NCBI RefSeq assembly: GCF_000264995.1
Contig: NW_006767441.1
Location: forward strand, 1,314,370-1,378,369
Direction of reading: 5' to 3'
Source of the DNA: Punctularia strigosozonata HHB-11173 SS5
Taxonomy: Eukaryota > Basidiomycota > Agaricomycetes > Corticiales > Punctulariaceae
DNA length: 64,000 nucleotides
Each line of letters opens with the position of its first letter. Within the stretch, counting starts at the first letter, position 1. Below the pieces are notes generated by a model. The model had not been told where the DNA came from. It was given only the letters and a program-made list of their open reading frames with translations, and did no database searches. Positions 1 to 10,948 of the stretch are shown piece by piece. The translations under genes and the position numbers were made by a program.

Positions 1-46
1 GACAGCCTCTAGGGTCAAAGGACGGCTTTATCTTGAGTAAAAAAAT

Positions 47-2950
47 ATGGCGATCAATGCCGGAAAGAAACGAACGGCCAAACAGAACTCTGTAAGGGCC
101 TATGCGGTGTACTTTAGCGTCACTCAAACTGATATACGTGATGTTGTTAGGTTCCTTCGAAAAAGGTCAGGCTTGCGGCCGGTCCGTCCAAGTCCGGAGG
201 GAAGACGGCCGCGAAGAACATAAAAGCGAAAGCCAAAGGAAAAGAACGGGCCGCAGACAAGAAAACTATCCCGATACCGGAGGCAGGCGATGAGGACGAG
301 ATTGAGCTTTCGGATGAGGATCTTGACATGCTGGAGGAGTTTGGGGACGCAGCAGGATTCCTCGGTCACCTGGATAAGGCAGGGATAGCAAGGTCCGTCA
401 CAATTACTTGGCATTGCCTCAACTCATGTATGATATGTAGGAGTAAGAAGGAGACCGAGCGCCTCCATGGCCTCGTCAAGCCAGTCCGCATTGCAAGACG
501 GGATGATGACCTGCCCTCTATCAATTCTCATACAGATGATGAGAGTGACTGGAGCGGTTTGGAGGAACAACTGTCAGACTCAGGCTCAGAGGACGAAGAG
601 CCCTCGGTCGAGTCCGGCGAAGGGGAGGATCTCGACTCCGACGCCGAAATGCCTTACGAGACGAAGCCCCGGCTATGGAGGACCGCACGCGAAACTTCGC
701 CCAAGAATGTGATAGACCGTCTACCTATCAAGCTTGCTGACGGTCGCATTGCGCAAGGTGGAACAAGAGTCATTCCTGGTACGGTATCGTCGGACGAGAG
801 CGAGGAGGAGTCCGAAGAGGAAGAGCCCGCGCAACTTGAGCCGAGGAGAGAGGACGTTTCCACCGGCGCGCGCTTTGGTCGGCCTGCCGTCGTTGATGTC
901 ATCCTCCAGCCCTCGCGCAAGGCACGGATACAAGGCGCCAAAGAGCAAATAGCCGCCCTATGCCAAGAAATACTGGCCGATCCCGAGAACAGCGTATGTG
1001 TTGGTACCGTCAACTCCTTCGTCGCCTTTGCTGACAGCGATCCTCAAAGCTTGGTCTGCTCCGACGACTACACACATTCTCGTTAACGGAGATATCCACT
1101 CCTTCTCACCCGGAACCTGTTCCCAATGACCCCACAATCAGGAAACTAGCCATTCTCTCGCAGACGGCCGTCTTCAGGGACGTGATACCCGGCTATCGGA
1201 TTCGCTCATTGACCGACAAGGAGAAGGCGGAGAAGGTCAGTCAGATGGTTGCCCGGACGCGGGACTGGGAGCAGGGCCTCGTCGGCGTGTACCAGCACTA
1301 CCTCAAGTCTCTCGAAGCAGAGATCAAAGGTGAAGTCATCGATGAGATCTCATATTCGACGGCTAGCTCATGAACGTTGCAGCGAAAAGCGAATTGGCCG
1401 ATTTAGCGTTGCAATGCATGTGCAAGCTACTGGTCGAAGTCACGCACTTCAACTTCCGTGCAAACCTGCTGAGCACCGTCGTTGCAAGACTCAGCCGTCG
1501 CTCATGGGATAAGGTACCTTCCTCCCTGCTGCCCTCCACCATCGCCATTGATTCGTGACTATGTCTCTCAGACATCCGACCTTTGCCTAGATACGCTGAT
1601 CAAGGTCTTCCGCGTCGACGCGGCAGGCCAAGTATCGCTTGAGGCTATCCGTCTCATCAACCGGATGGTCAAAGAGCGCCACTTTGCTGTGCATCCTAAC
1701 GTGCTTCGCTGCCTCCTGCACCTGCGGCTGAAGCAGGAGCTCGGCGTGCGCGCATCGCAGACCAAGGCGGACAAGCACCCTGACGGCGTCCTATCCGCCG
1801 GGCGCGCAGCGCAGCGTCGCTCGAAGGGCAAGGCCGCCGAGCAGCCGCACCTGAGCAAGAAGGCGCGCAAGGCGTTGAAGGAGAAAAAAGAGATTGAGAA
1901 GGAGTTGCATGAGGCGTCGGCGGAGGTCGACAAGGAAGAGCGCGCGAACAACGTAGGCCACCCCCACTTTCGTCCTTCCCCTCTTGAAGCGCATAACACT
2001 CATCTCCGACATAGCAAACTGAGACGCTCAAGCTTCTCTTCGTGCTTTACTTCCGGATCCTCAAGAGCCCTCGCCCGACTCCGCTTCTGCCCGCTGCGCT
2101 GCAAGGCATCGCACGTTTCGCGCATCTCGTCAACGTCGACTTTTTCAAGGACCTGCTCAACGTGCTGAAGGAGCTCGTCTCCCGCGACGACCGCGGCGCG
2201 CCCGCCGAGAACGGAGCCGAAGCCGAAGTCGAAGCGCCCGCCGACGCAGACGCCGCCCCGTCATCCTCCGCGGCGCCCGGGCACGGACAGCCGCCGGACG
2301 AACAGACGCGGCACCGCCTGCGGTGCATCATCGCCGCCTTCGAGCTACTCTCCGGCCAAGGCGAGTCTTACCGATTCACCGAAAGTCCCAAATCTTCGCC
2401 ATCGCTGATACGACGATCTATTCCTACTTTAGGTGAAGCGCTCGACATCGACCTCGCGGACTTTGTCAACAGCCTTTACGGCATCCTCCCTACCCTCAGC
2501 TTCGACCCGTCTTCCTCCTCTTCCCCTTACCCCTCACCCTCCGCCGCGTCCGCGTCCGACTCCGCCTCAACCTCCACCTTCGACCTCGCCTTCCGCGCGC
2601 TCGATCTCGTCTTCTCCCCCCGCCGCTCCCTCTCGCAAGCGCACACGCCCTCCTGGCGCGCCGCCGCCTTCTCCAAGCGGCTCCTCACCGCCGCCCTGCA
2701 CTGGCCTTCCCCCTTCGCCGCGCGGGCGATCGCCTTCGTGCAAACGCTCGTCGCGCGCGACCCCAAGCTCGACGCGCTGCTCGGCACCGCCGACCGCGCC
2801 GCGGACGGCGTCCACCGGCCGTACGTCGACGACCCGCAGCTCTGTAACCCGTTCGGGACGGCGTTCTACGAGCTCCTCCTCCTCCGCGAGCGGCACTGCG
2901 ACCCGGCCGTGCGGAAGGCCGCGGTCGAGCTCGCCGATTTTACGAGGTAG
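47..2950 (+). CDS. NOC3: Nucleolar complex protein 3 (Noc3)
   Basis: Noc3 pairs with Noc2 in export of pre-60S ribosomal subunits from nucleolus and nucleus, and is also known as a replication-initiation factor in yeast. The start at 47 gives MAINAGKKRTAKQ, which splices across a 59-nt intron (92-150) into a basic Lys-rich segment; further introns include 393-440 (48 nt) and 994-1049. An acidic Ser/Glu stretch follows, then the conserved core (IRKLAILSQTAVFRDVIPGY, VTHFNFRANLL, LINRMVKERHFAVHP) and the CBF/Mak21-type region (LLFVLYFRILKSP, ARFAHLVNVDFFKDLL). The last exon runs from about 2433 through a Ser/Pro-rich insert to the stop at 2948-2950. About six introns are needed. The family identity is secure; exact borders in the low-complexity part are not. 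The upstream promoter is cut off by the window edge. Confidence 0.9.
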
Positions 2951-3609
2951 ACGATTTGCTGGCCCGCTCGCCCCCTTCCTCCACCCTTTTCCCCAATTTC
3001 GGGGGAGGATAAATTCGATGTGCCGGGATATATACACGTATTTATTACATGTATAACGACGTTGACACCGACGCGTGCTAGATATATAACCGTTGACCGA
3101 TGACGAAGGGGGTATTAGTGCTGATATTATAACAATAGCTACAGCAGGGTCGTAGTGGACGAGGCCTGGGTCCGACGTGTGTCCAAAAAAAAAAAGGTTA
3201 TGAAACAGAAACCACAAGATCCGAGTGAAGAATAGGGGGATAGGGTGTTTTGGCTACAGTAGAGGTCCGATTCAAGACGTGCGAAGAGAGCGGGAGTTTT
3301 GTTGAGGAGCAGAGATACGAATAACCCGAGAGAGCCTAGAGGAGGAGTTCATGGAAGCGATCGGATAGCATGTCGAGAGTGTGTATACACGAAGTGGTAA
3401 GGAAGACGGTAAACGAGAGAGACACAAAAAAAAAATCGAATGAAACAAATAACCCGCGTTTCGTAGTTCGTGGCGTTCTGGCTCGTGAGATAGAAAGACA
3501 AAAGGGAAAATAAAGATGTTTTACGTCACGATCGCCGCGGCCTTGAGCACCGAGACAGGCGGACGGTGCGAGAGTGCGCGCCGGGCGATCGATCGGTCAG
3601 GCCGGCGCA
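2951..3609. other. Intergenic, convergent 3' ends
   Basis: This gap separates the convergent 3' ends of NOC3 and the TEA-factor gene. It holds A-rich runs (about 3185-3195 and 3426-3434) and an AATAAA-like stretch near 3508, as expected for 3' UTRs. I see no supported gene. Confidence 0.5.
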
Positions 3610-5590
3610 TTACTGGCAGTAGGGCATGGGCGTGCCGCCGTACCCGAACGCGGGCGCGGGCGAGGGTGCGCACTGCATGCTCGCCCCGGGGGGGAAGTGC
3701 CGCCGGCCGTACTGCGTTATGGGCGCGTCCGTCGGGAACGGGGAGGCGGCCATGCCGTTGTTGGTGTTCGGCGAGACGGGCGACGGCAGCTGTTGCGGGT
3801 GGTGATGCCGCTGATGATGATGTATCGGTTGTTGTTGCTGGTGCTGGTGCTGCTGCTGAGGTATTGATATCGGGTGCGGCTGCTGGTGTTGAGGTATGAT
3901 CAGGTGGGGCAGCAGCGGCGGCGGTGGCGGCGAGGTCGCGGTCGCCGACGCTTTGAATTTCTGGTAGTACACCACCTCCGCGGACGGCGCGGTCGGGAAC
4001 CCGACGCGTTCGACGTCGTATATGAGCAGCGCGAGCACGTGTCCGTCGACCTCTATCCGCTGCGTGATCGTCGCCGGCATCTGGGCTGCAGGGCGAAAGA
4101 TACCCAAGAAAAAAACGAGCAATCACACGTGGAACACACGAGGATGGGGTGGCAAGCGACATCATACGTGAGTCTTCCTCGTCGTCATCGCGTGGTAATA
4201 TGAAATCACGGGCTCACCATCGTCTAGCCATGCGCATCTTGTCAGCGCGGACGGCGGCAGGCCCGCGACGACGCCGCCGGTCCCACTCGCGGCTTGGACC
4301 ATCGTCGCCGGCGCGGCGGCGGGATCGAGCGCCCCGGTCTCCCGGGATAAACACGGTCCCTGAGCCCCGCCGCACTGGAGGTACGTCGCGCACTGCGCCG
4401 CCGCGCGCCAGGTGCCCGCGAGGGACACGGTGCCGCGGAGCCCTTGGACGGGCGATGGGGCGGGGACGCGGACTTTGATGCGGATGGCGATCCGCGGGAT
4501 CGAGCTGGCGTCGGTGGAAGAAGAAGAAGAAGAAGAAGCGTAGGGGGAGGAGGAGGGCGAGGAGGGCGTTGAGGCGGTCGAGGCGGCGAGCTTGTCGACG
4601 TCGATGGAGACGGGCGGTATGCCCCCGCCCCCGCCGTCATCGGCCCAGACGCACACGCTCCGCACCCGGTTCGTCTCCGGCGTGGTCGGCGGGGGGAAGC
4701 GGTGCTCGTATTTGAAACGGCTCTGCTGGGTCGGCGGCGAGACGTTCATCGGGTGAGAGGTGGGGGGGCTGGAGCTCGGGTTCCAGAGCAGGTGCGAGGG
4801 GTCGATGGCGTCCGGCTCGGGTTTAACCGCGACGGAGGACGGCTCGGCGAGCGCCATCGAGAGCGAGCTGCCGGTATTGGGGCTGTACCGAGGGAGCGCG
4901 TAGTGGGCCGACGGCGGGGAGACGCCGTAGCCGGCGCCGGGGAGGTACCACTGCGGCTCGGTCTTGACCGGTACGGGGACGGAGGGCGCGGGGTTGTGCC
5001 GGTCGATCAGATCTCTGGTGTTGCCGTGCCCGCCGGGACTGGGGTGGTGCGGGTGCAGCTGCGCGTGGGCCGCGCGCTCGGGCGTGAACTCGGAGAGCGA
5101 GGAGGACGAGGGCGAGGTCGGCTCGGCGCCGGAGCCGGGCTGCAGGTCGTCGTCGTCCCCGCCGGCGACGAGGCGGAAGTGCGGCTCGCCCTTCCACATG
5201 TTGCGGAGGACCTGGATGTGAGAGGCGACCTGCTTCTTGGTGCGCACGATGCCGTGCTTCTGGAGGTGGTCGACGAGGAACTGGTTCCGCCACCGGCTTC
5301 GGCCGCGGCTGTGATTTGCGTAGGGCGAGGTGAGGTACTCTTCGAGGCCTGTCGTCGAGCAGAAGAGTGGGTGTCAGTATGGTACGAGGTAAGGACGAGA
5401 CGGGACGAGGACCTTTGACGAATATCATCTCGATGCTCTCGGGCCAGACCTCGGATGAGCCGTCTTTGAGCATCTTGCGGTGTTTGCGCTGGGGAGTGAG
5501 CGTCTTTGCGGTGGACGCGAGCTTCATCTTGCCGAGTTGGAAGGCGGAGGAGGATGGCGGGGACGCGGACATGGACATGGGCCGTTGCAT
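3610..5590 (-). CDS. TEA/ATTS-domain transcription factor (Tec1/AbaA type)
   Basis: This is a DNA-binding regulator of the TEA/ATTS family (TEF-1, Tec1, AbaA), whose fungal members control development and filamentation. ATG at 5590 opens MQRPMSMSASPP. The TEA domain spans about residues 30-105: VWPESIEMIFVKG, an intron of about 65 nt, LEEYLTSPYANHSRGRSRWR, then the signature recognition helix TKKQVASHIQVLRNMWKGEP. The rest is largely disordered. It has two SUMO-type sites (VKTEP, VKPEP), a seven-Ser run coded by a GAA repeat on the plus strand, and a conserved-looking C-terminal block (CAWLDDGEPVISYY; after a second intron, IEVDGHVLALLIYDVERVG) that may be the co-activator-binding region. The tail is Gln/His-rich and ends PMPYCQ. 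The second intron's acceptor must be CCCAG before ATGCCGGCG to keep frame. Strongly supported as a TEA factor; the Tec1/AbaA orthology is inferred. Confidence 0.92.
3785..3895. repeat. Gln/His-coding low-complexity repeat
   Basis: An imperfect run of TGCTG/TGATG/GTTG triplets. On the minus strand it codes a Gln/His-rich stretch near the C-terminus of the TEA factor. Such tracts often vary in length between strains. Confidence 0.7.
4517..4538. repeat. (GAA)7 microsatellite
   Basis: Seven tandem GAA units lie inside the TEA-factor coding region and code for seven serines on the minus strand. The array is in frame, so length changes by whole units would not disrupt the protein. Confidence 0.9.
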
Positions 5591-6902
5591 GAGAGAGAGG
5601 GGGGGTATGTAAGTCGTAAGCGGTGCAAGAGGGTAGGGATGATGTCGATGTCTCGGACGCTCAGGCGGCAAGTAGGGGCGCGTCAGAGAGCTGGGCGTAA
5701 GAAAGGGGCTCCGGGGAGTGACGGGTGCGGGTTATATACCCGCTCGGTCGAGTCGTTCGTGTCTCGGCTACGCGGGCGCGAGATTCATCTCCGGGTGGGC
5801 ACAGCTTCGCGTTGGGCGTCTTGGGCCCGAATTGGGCGGCGCCGGAGTGGGATCCCGGATCTGCGGCTGCCCACGCGCCTTGGACAGGCTTGACGCCGCG
5901 GAAGGCAGGGAAGGAGAGCGAAGGCCCGATTCGTCCGCAACGGGCAGGCGCACGCCACCGAATTGGAGAAGGGGCGAACAGATGCGCGCCGCCCCGATCG
6001 CGGCTACCCCCTCTTCTATCCCACCTTCCAAGAACTCCCGGCCGTATTGTCTTTGCGCCCCGGCGCTCGCACCGCCTACTCGGGATTAGCATCATCCCTG
6101 TGCCCCTTTGCCGTGCGACTCGCATCCGTCCGACCACCGATGACCCTGGCGGTTGCGTTCGCACTGGCTGGTCATAAGTCACCCCCTCCTGCCCCTTCAC
6201 CTTTCCCGTTCGGGCGAACGGGGCGCGCGTCCGCCGGTGACTCGTCCGCGCGCTCCCTGTGCGCAGCCCGCGGGTGGTGCGTGCTTCACCGCTTCGCTGT
6301 CTCACTCCATGAAAAACCCTGTGTGTGCGTGTGCATGTCTGACCCAACCGTCCACCAACGGCTCGACCGCATGGATCGGAACTAAATCGGAAGAGGGGGG
6401 AGGGAAGGCGAGTCAAATCACAAAGCGAAGCGGCGTCGCGGACACATCCGCCGGAAGCAATCAGTTTTCAATGAACGAGCGAAAGCGTCAAGCTTTCCAC
6501 ATCGGGCATATCGAGCCCAAGGACCCGGCCCGGATCTCAGATAAGCCTGGGGCTCAAACGGGCGACAAAAGCCCCGGAGATCGGCCCTGCCAGGTCCCCC
6601 CACAGCCTTGGTCACGGGTCTGCGTCCGAGCCTGTGGCAAACCCCGCTCCGGCGTCAAACTCCGATCCCGACAGCATCAGTGCTTCGATGCGGTGAAGAT
6701 CAGTGTGAGATCAGTACACAGCACCTGCGGGCTTCCGGTGACGGTCAATACACTCCTGCTTGCCACCACGAATCAGTAGGATCAGTTCGCCGTTTACGTC
6801 CCTGGGATCGTTTTACGTTGAACTCGAGGGCGATCAAACATTTGTGCAACACACGACGGGTTCTAGCGTCATTCGCAATACGTCCGCCTCCACGCGCTCG
6901 CG
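5591..6902. other. Divergent promoter region
   Basis: About 1.3 kb separates the divergent start codons of the TEA factor (-) and VPS23 (+). Open frames on both strands here are GC-rich and show no recognisable protein features. I read it as regulatory DNA plus 5' UTRs; the length suits a developmental regulator. Confidence 0.5.
5733..5738 (-). promoter_or_regulatory. Possible TATA element of the TEA-factor gene
   Basis: TATATA sits about 145 bp upstream of the proposed start codon at 5590, a reasonable spacing for a TATA box with a 5' UTR of about 100 nt. The motif match is the only support. Confidence 0.35.
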
Positions 6903-9600
6903 ATGCAGCAGGAGAGCCTGACGCAACAATGGCTCCGCCAGAACGTGCAGCCCTACGTCGCCGCAGGGCGCGTCTACGCCGATACCGACGGCGCACTCGC
7001 GCGGTTCCCGACCATACGTCCCAAGACCGACGTGTACAGTGCGTGTCCTCTCACCCCCCCCATCGTTAACCCGCGATCTCTCTCTCATTCTGATGGATGT
7101 TCGGATAGCGTACGATGACGGCCGGACGCAGCTCCTCCTCTGCCTGCACGGCCTGCTTCCCATCGCCTTCCGTGGCGCGTCATACAACATCCCCATCGCG
7201 CTCTGGGTCCCGCGCGACTACCCGCGCGAACCCCCGATCGCGTACGTCGTCCCCACCAGCGACATGCTCGTCAAAGCCAGCCGGCACGTCGACCCGAGCG
7301 GCCGCTGCGCTACCGACTACCACCAGCAGTGGACGCGCAAACCCGAGGTGAGCGAAAAGCCGCGCACAAAACGGCTACGACGTGGCGAAAAGCTGATCGC
7401 GCGTTAGGGATGCAACATCGTCGGCCTGCTCGAAGCGATGCAAGACCACTTCTCGCGCGACCCGCCGCTGTACGCCAAACCGCCTGCTCAAGCGCAAGCG
7501 CAAGGACCTGCCTCGCACCAGCCCTCCCCGTCCATCTCCGCCCAAACAGCCACCTACGCCGCCAAACCGCCTCCCCCTCTCCCAGGCCAACAACCTTCCC
7601 ACCTCGAGCGCGCGGCGAGCACAAGCGCCGCCCCGGCGCTTCCGCCCAAACCGCCTTCCGCCGCGCACACGCCCGTACCAGGCACGCCCGCCCCCGCCAC
7701 GGTGAGTTTTCCTACCTATTCGCATCTCTTGTTCCGATCGCGCAGGATCCATGCCAGCGGCGAGCGCGAAACTAACCGCCCTATTCCCCGTCTCGCAGCC
7801 CGTTCCCGCGGTAGCGGCCGTAGCGCATGGTCCACCACCGCCCCCAGCGCGCCCGCCCCAACACCTGTTTCAGCAGCACCAGCAGCCGTACTCCCCAGCC
7901 CCAACCCCATCCTCGGCCTCCTCTCCTGCTCCCGCTCCCCCCTCCCGTCCGCCCGTCCCAAGCGGAGCTTCGGCTTACTCGACTCCGCCCCCGGGCCATC
8001 GATGGTCCCAATCACCCGTTGGCCCGACTCCGGCTCCAGGGCCGACATCCGCGCCGCAATACCGATACCCACAATACCCGCAACATCATCATCCGCCCGC
8101 GCCCGCAGGCTCCCCACCTCCTCCCCTTCCGCCGGGCCACACGCATCCGATCTCACCGCCACCGCTTTTAGCCCCGTCATCATCAGGCACCCCTTCGCCC
8201 GCGGTCCCCGGCCAAAGTCTAAATCACGCGTATCCCGCGCAAGCACCGCAACAACAACAGCGATACCCGTCCCACCGCGCCCAGTTCGCCGCGCCCCTCC
8301 CGGATCTCGGGCCGGTCCCGGACCACGCTCCCCGTCCTCATCCTCCGCCTCCGCCCAACCTCCTCGACGACGACGGCCCGTCTTCCTCCCTCGCTTCGGC
8401 AACGAACCCCGCCTCCTCCTCCTTTTCCTCCTCCTCCTCCTCAGTACCGGAACGCCCCCCGAACCCGCACCTGCTCGCCCTCCACGCCGCGCTCCACGCG
8501 AAGCTGACCGCGTCCCTGGCCTCGCTCCGCGCCGCGCTCGACGCCGACGCCGCGCGCCTCCGCGCGCAGCAAGCGGCGCTGCTCGCGGCGGGCCCCGCGA
8601 TCGCGGACGAGCGGGCGAGGCTGGAGGCGGTGAAGGACGTGTGTAAAGGTGTGGCGGGGAGGCTGGGGGAGGTGGTGAGGAGGGCGGAGGAGGGCGTGGA
8701 GGGCGTGAGGAGGCGCGGGGAGCCTGGGGTGGACGAGTGCGTATGCGCGGTGAGCATCGTGCATAACCAGTGAGTGTCGTGGTTTTTTTATTTTTTATGA
8801 TTATTATTCTATTTTACTTTCGCCTTGAGTCTCCTCTGGATCACGGTGGAAGGCACGGAGCGGAAGCTCGCGGAGTTGATGGGTGTGCTGGAGAGACTCC
8901 GAGCCAAGGTTGCACGCGAACTCGTGGTTCGCGACAAAAACCAGAGCCTGGTTTTTCCTTTCCGCCGGTTCTCATCCTTGCGCTCGCATCGCGAATCATA
9001 CCCCTATCGCTTTCCTGGGGGTCGCGGCTTCTATTCGCCGGGACCCTCTCCTTCGAGCCTAGGACGACTCACATCGCGGTTTCGATTTCGAGGGCGATCC
9101 CTGACGAGCAGGGTCTAGACCCCGTGTCTCCCTCCCTTGGCTCGAACCTTTTTCTGGATCTTCTGGATCTTCTGGATATCTCTTCAAGGAGCTGACCACC
9201 CTCGTTTCGTCGCGACTGCGCGATTAATAAGGCTCATCAATCTCGTCGCGGAAGACAACGCTATCGAGGACACGGTCTACCACCTGCACCGCGCTTTGAA
9301 CGCCGGCCGGATAGACCTCGAGCGGTTCCTGAGGGTGCGTTCTCCTTTTGTTTTTAAACCTTCTCACACGTTCCTACTTTTGCCACCCCCAAAAGTCAGC
9401 GATGAGTCTGGGCTTCGTATCTCCTACTTTTTTTTTTTCACTCGTCTACTCATACTTTCCTGGGTAGAAGCCGCTTTGGCTCGTTTTGTTAATCTGGGAT
9501 TGACGCTACCGGACAGACGACGCGCGCGTTGGCCGAAGAGCAGTTCATGAAGCGCGCACTGATAGAGAAGATCCAGACCGGCCTGGCTGCCTCCTCGTAG
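6903..9600 (+). CDS. VPS23: ESCRT-I subunit Vps23/TSG101
   Basis: Vps23 is the ubiquitin-binding subunit of ESCRT-I and sorts ubiquitinated cargo into multivesicular endosomes. ATG at 6903 gives MQQESLTQQWLRQNVQPY. The N-terminal UEV domain (residues about 1-150) shows RVYADTDGALARFPTIRPKT, LPIAFRGASYNIPIALWVPR and HVDPSGRC. A Pro/Gln-rich linker of about 250 residues follows, then a coiled-coil/stalk region (LTASLASLRAALDADAARLR) and the C-terminal steadiness box (LVAEDNAIEDTVYHLHRAL, AEEQFMKRALIEKIQ). Introns are at 7039-7108, 7348-7407, 7702-7798, 8770-9231 (462 nt) and 9335-9516. The 8770 junction is fixed by the frame giving HNQ|LINLVAED. As in TSG101, no cysteine occupies the E2 catalytic position; the Cys of GRC lies one residue before it. 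Confidence 0.95.
8770..9231 (+). other. Unusually long intron in VPS23
   Basis: GTGAGT donor and AAG acceptor, 462 nt. The exact ends are set by reading frame across the steadiness-box junction. Other introns in this window are mostly 48-80 nt. It starts with a T-rich stretch and then becomes GC-rich. Confidence 0.8.
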
Positions 9601-10948
9601 AGTCAGATAGCCATACACCCCCTTTCGCGCCGATCAGAACACATATCGCCGCGCCATCGTCATCTCCAATCGAAAGACCGAAGCATCCCGATCTGCGTTG
9701 CGGTTCACCAGCCATCGCAATCTGGATCTGATTTGACTTTTCGGGTCCAGAACCTCGAACACCCGCGCATGATCTCTTCACAGCTTGCGTTTTATATACG
9801 CCGTGGTTCTATCATCGTACATGTAATCGTCTACTGCCATCCAATTGCCGGCCGTGCACCCTGATCTGCGTCCCATGTACGGTCACTGCGCATAGCATTT
9901 AACTCTGAGACCTCGTATTCGGATTCTTGAGTCCAGACGCGAACTGGGTTCTTGATCTTTCACAGCTCCTCGCTCGCGTTCGAGAGTCTAGACCTCCATG
10001 TCAGATCAGCGCCCCCCATTGCAAGTTCGAGCGACAAGTCTGCCACGCTTGCTTATGCACACTTGACGTAGGTGTCGTCTGAGAGAGTCCGCGACCGACC
10101 CACCTTCCCCGCTCCTATAGCTTATAGAGTCGATCTAGCCCTATGTCCTTTCCTCCGACGATACGCCTGGCACGGGTGCACGCGCACACACCCGTCAACT
10201 TGTCTCCGATTCAGAAGATCCGGGGAACAAGACGCGCCTTCCAGCCTGTTTTTTGTTTGTGTCCGCATCTGACCCCGCCTTGCCGATCCTGGCGAACAAA
10301 AAGGCAGGAGCGACCCTGGCGAACGGCCCGAGGTGCGCCGCGAATCTAAGCCGCGATCTTGCGCCCGACCACGGGTTCTCCTTGCGACAAGCCCTAAAGA
10401 AAAGAGCCTGACCAGGGCGCATATCGATGGTTCCGAATGATGCTTTATTTCATACCGGTTGAAATTCAATAGAGGGTGGAGAGGACGCCGTTCCTTCTGA
10501 TACTTCCGGTGCGCGTTTGCATGCGGCACAAGGTCGCACATACCCCCATCGCAACGTCACGGTGGTCGCTATCTTTGAGCGCGGCTCCGGGGTGCGCAAT
10601 AGGAACGTGGACCGCAGCCGAAGCGCATGCCCATGGCGATATGAATACACCCTCTTTCCCCCGTTTGATGAAACGACGAATGTCGGTGTTGTGGAGACCC
10701 GGGTGTTCTCATGCTCATGCTAACACCTCCGCTCCGCTCCATTGGAACCAGCCAGCAGTACTAGCGACTTATCGATCGCTACCGCCCGCCACCGTCAAGA
10801 TGATCGAAGCCGGAGCGTTGACATTTCGCCTTGTGCTCTTCCAGCTTTCATAGAAACAAATAGGAATGTTCTGCGATGGCCCATAATACAAGACATTGAA
10901 CCCCTTGCAGTCAGATCTCAATTGGACCCACGTGTCCGGGAAGCCGGC
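9601..10948. other. Intergenic, convergent
   Basis: A 1.35-kb gap between the convergent ends of VPS23 and SRC1, long for such a pair here. It contains open frames up to about 139 codons with no recognisable motif. I could not support any gene or structured RNA by eye. Confidence 0.4.

Noticed and set aside
7290-7347. Cysteine in the UEV domain of VPS23 (GRC) as an active E2 catalytic residue
   Set aside because: By motif alignment with TSG101 and E2 enzymes the Cys sits one residue before the catalytic position, and the gene has the full Vps23 architecture, so it is an inactive UEV.
9601-10948. Open frames of up to 139 codons between VPS23 and SRC1
   Set aside because: No motifs, no consistent exon structure, and start codons are poor; best read as 3' flanking DNA.
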